Positions 4,288 to 5,333 of a DNA stretch of 5,333 nt are shown one piece after another. The translations under genes and the position numbers were made by a program. The DNA lies in contig JBKQPR010000238.1 of NCBI GenBank assembly GCA_052144935.1, forward strand, positions 1 through 5,333, in the 5' to 3' direction. A model generated the notes under the pieces. It saw only the letters and a program-made list of their open reading frames with translations. It did not search any database and was not told the origin of the DNA. Every line of letters starts with the position of its first letter. Within the stretch, counting starts at the first letter, position 1. This DNA is from JOPF133 sp052144935 (GTDB lineage Bacteria; Acidobacteriota; Terriglobia; Bryobacterales; Bryobacteraceae).

Positions 4288-4797
4288 ATGACGTTTCAGA
4301 TCGGCGACAAAGTCGTCTATCCCAACCAAGGCGTTGGGACGATCGAGAATATCAGCACCCGCTCCTTTGGTTCCGCCTTCGAGAAATTCTACCTGTTGCG
4401 ATTCGGATGTAATAGCATGACCGTGCTGGTGCCGTTTTCCAACGTCGCCAACATCGGCTTGCGGCGGGTTACCAAAGACCGGGAGATTTCGCGGATACTG
4501 TCTTTTCTTTCCGGCGCCTGGTGCGCCATCAACCCGGATTGGAAGATCCGGTTCAAAGAGAACAACGAAAAAATGCAGAGTGGCGACCTGCTGAGGGCCG
4601 CCGAGGTTTTCAAGGCCCTCCTGCAGATTCACATCGATAAGCCCCTTTCCTTCCGGGAAAAGAAAATGCTGGACCGCGCACGCCACATGCTGGTCTCGGA
4701 AATCTCGATTTCCCGGAATGTGCCCGAGATCCACGCCGTAGCCGTGCTCCAGCGCTCGCTGGCCAAGGCCGGCCTGACTTTGCCGGCAGCCTCGTAA
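4288..4797 (+). CDS. CarD/CdnL-family RNA polymerase-binding transcription regulator
   Basis: A 169-residue protein of the CarD_CdnL_TRCF family. Residues 1-62 form the RNA polymerase-interacting (Tudor-like) domain, opening with FQIGDKVVYPNQGVGTIENI, and continuing with FEKFYLLRF and TVLVPFSNVANIGLRRV. Residues about 65-165 form the helical C-terminal DNA-binding domain with DWKIRFKENNEKMQSGDLL, EVFKALLQ and LSFREKKMLDRARHMLVSEI. A tryptophan in the DW motif (W85) sits where the family uses one to hold open the upstream edge of the promoter bubble. Family proteins bind the RNA polymerase beta subunit and stabilise open complexes, notably at rRNA promoters. The ATG at 4288 is preceded by GGGGGA (4276-4281) and begins at the exact family N-terminus; an upstream in-frame ATG-less extension to 4258 is not supported. 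It forms its own transcription unit behind a strong promoter. It appears complete. Confidence 0.93.
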   Translation: MTFQIGDKVVYPNQGVGTIENISTRSFGSAFEKFYLLRFGCNSMTVLVPFSNVANIGLRRVTKDREISRILSFLSGAWCAINPDWKIRFKENNEKMQSGDLLRAAEVFKALLQIHIDKPLSFREKKMLDRARHMLVSEISISRNVPEIHAVAVLQRSLAKAGLTLPAAS

Positions 4798-4829
4798 GCC
4801 CAATTTTCGGGGCGCGCGGGGTTCCGACG

Positions 4830-4849
4830 CCTCCGCAAAGGAGGTTGTT
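4830..4849 (+). terminator. Weak terminator after the CarD-like gene
   Basis: CCTCC (4830-4834), loop GCAAA, GGAGG (4840-4844), then TTGTT. It is a compact all-GC hairpin with a short T-rich tail, 33 bases past the stop codon of the CarD-like gene. Confidence 0.4.
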
Positions 4850-4902
4850 CGCCGGTTGCCAGCGGCCTCGCAAACTAATCTTCGGAATCTTCGGCGAGTG
4901 GG

Positions 4903-4931
4903 TTCCACGGGACGCGCCGAAATGTTATGAT
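4903..4931 (+). promoter_or_regulatory. Extended -10 promoter of the zinc-ribbon gene
   Basis: TGTTATGAT (4923-4931) is an extended -10 element, with TATGAT at 4926-4931 matching five of six bases. The -35 region 17 bp upstream, TTCCAC (4903-4908), is poor, as is usual with an extended -10. Transcription would begin near 4938, about 40 bases before the ATG. Confidence 0.5.
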
Positions 4932-4978
4932 CCACGCTGACAGAGCGCGGGCGCCGGCTCGCGGGAAGGATCGTTTAC

Positions 4979-5302
4979 ATGTTTTGTCATACCTGTGGAA
5001 CGCAAGTCGCCGACGGCACGCAGTTTTGCCCCAATTGCGGCCAACCGCTCAGCGGCGCCCCCATCGGCGCCCCCAGGCCCGCCGTGCCATGGACGCCGCC
5101 CACCTCGGTCACCATCCAGACCGGGCGCTGGATCGACGCCGGATGGCAAATGGTCAAAGCCGACTTGGGGAACTTCATCCTGATTGCGCTGGTTTTCGCG
5201 CTGGTCAATGCTTTAGGTTTGCTCGGTTCCGCGGCGCGCGGAAGCCGGTCAGCAGATACGGCCTGTTCGCCGCGGAATCGAGTAAACCGCGCGTTGAACT
5301 AA
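4979..5302 (+). CDS. Zinc-ribbon membrane protein, apparently truncated
   Basis: The 107-residue frame begins with a zinc ribbon: C3-x2-C6 and C17-x2-C20 (MFCHTCGTQVADGTQFCPNC). A proline-rich linker follows (about 25-45), then RWIDAGWQMVKADLGNF, and one hydrophobic segment FILIALVFALVNALGLLG (66-83). ATG 4979 has AAGGA eight bases upstream. Proteins with this layout, as I recall them, go on for 200 or more residues with several membrane segments. Here the residues after about 83 (SAARGSRSADTACSPRNRVN) are polar and look unrelated, and the frame stops at 5300-5302. No other frame restores a membrane protein, so the break is better explained by a rearrangement near 5215-5230 than by a simple frameshift. 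A hairpin TTCCGCG-gcg-CGCGGAA (5227-5243) lies at the junction. The N-terminal half is a sound gene call; the function is unknown. Confidence 0.65.
   Translation: MFCHTCGTQVADGTQFCPNCGQPLSGAPIGAPRPAVPWTPPTSVTIQTGRWIDAGWQMVKADLGNFILIALVFALVNALGLLGSAARGSRSADTACSPRNRVNRALN
5227..5243. repeat. Perfect 7-bp inverted repeat at the break in the zinc-ribbon gene
   Basis: TTCCGCG (5227-5233) and CGCGGAA (5237-5243) are perfectly complementary around a GCG loop. It sits where the zinc-ribbon protein loses resemblance to a membrane protein, so it may mark a rearrangement or element boundary. Confidence 0.5.
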
Positions 5303-5333
5303 ACCGCAGGCTGAGGCCGGCTCTTTAATGGGT

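Overview
The window is GC-rich bacterial chromosomal DNA. A CarD/CdnL-type regulator, a LytTR response regulator, zinc-ribbon and conserved hypothetical proteins of a familiar style, and E. coli-like -35/-10 promoters together suggest Acidobacteriota, perhaps a Solibacter/Bryobacterales relative. That assignment is an inference from protein resemblance recalled from memory; no rRNA or other phylogenetic marker is present.

Left third (about 1-1900): a decayed accessory region. On the minus strand lies a DUF4160-DUF2442 pair in which the DUF4160 gene has lost one base. A plus-strand N-terminal stub of a DEAD/DEAH-type helicase stops abruptly at about 1156, next to what looks like an insertion-sequence end. 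Further right on the minus strand is a DUF433-DUF5615 (PIN-like) toxin-antitoxin-type pair in which the DUF5615 gene carries one extra base. Three broken genes in 1.5 kb indicate a toxin-antitoxin/defence graveyard, or less likely a run of sequencing errors.

Middle (about 1900-3040): a non-coding stretch with a short 16-bp tandem repeat, then a full-length LytTR response regulator on the minus strand with no kinase gene visible beside it.

Centre of interest (about 3157-3606): a tandem array with a 45-bp period. Every unit carries a 16-bp core that equals, or differs slightly from, the bacterial centromere site parS (TGTTTCACGTGAAACA), separated by 29-bp GC-rich spacers. One copy is perfect, six differ by one or two substitutions, one has lost a base, and a ninth is degenerate. 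The array is followed by an AT-richer tail with two 10-bp direct repeats and a 14-bp perfect palindrome. This reads as a clustered ParB-loading centromere and is the most notable feature in the window.

Right third (3681-5333): on the plus strand, a small helical hypothetical protein, a strong hairpin that may be a terminator, a near-consensus sigma70-type promoter driving a CarD/CdnL-family RNA polymerase-binding regulator, a weak terminator, and a zinc-ribbon membrane protein that appears cut off after its first membrane segment. The genes here look like separate transcription units, not one pathway. The one functional theme supported by the sequence is chromosome organisation (parS array) beside transcription regulators.
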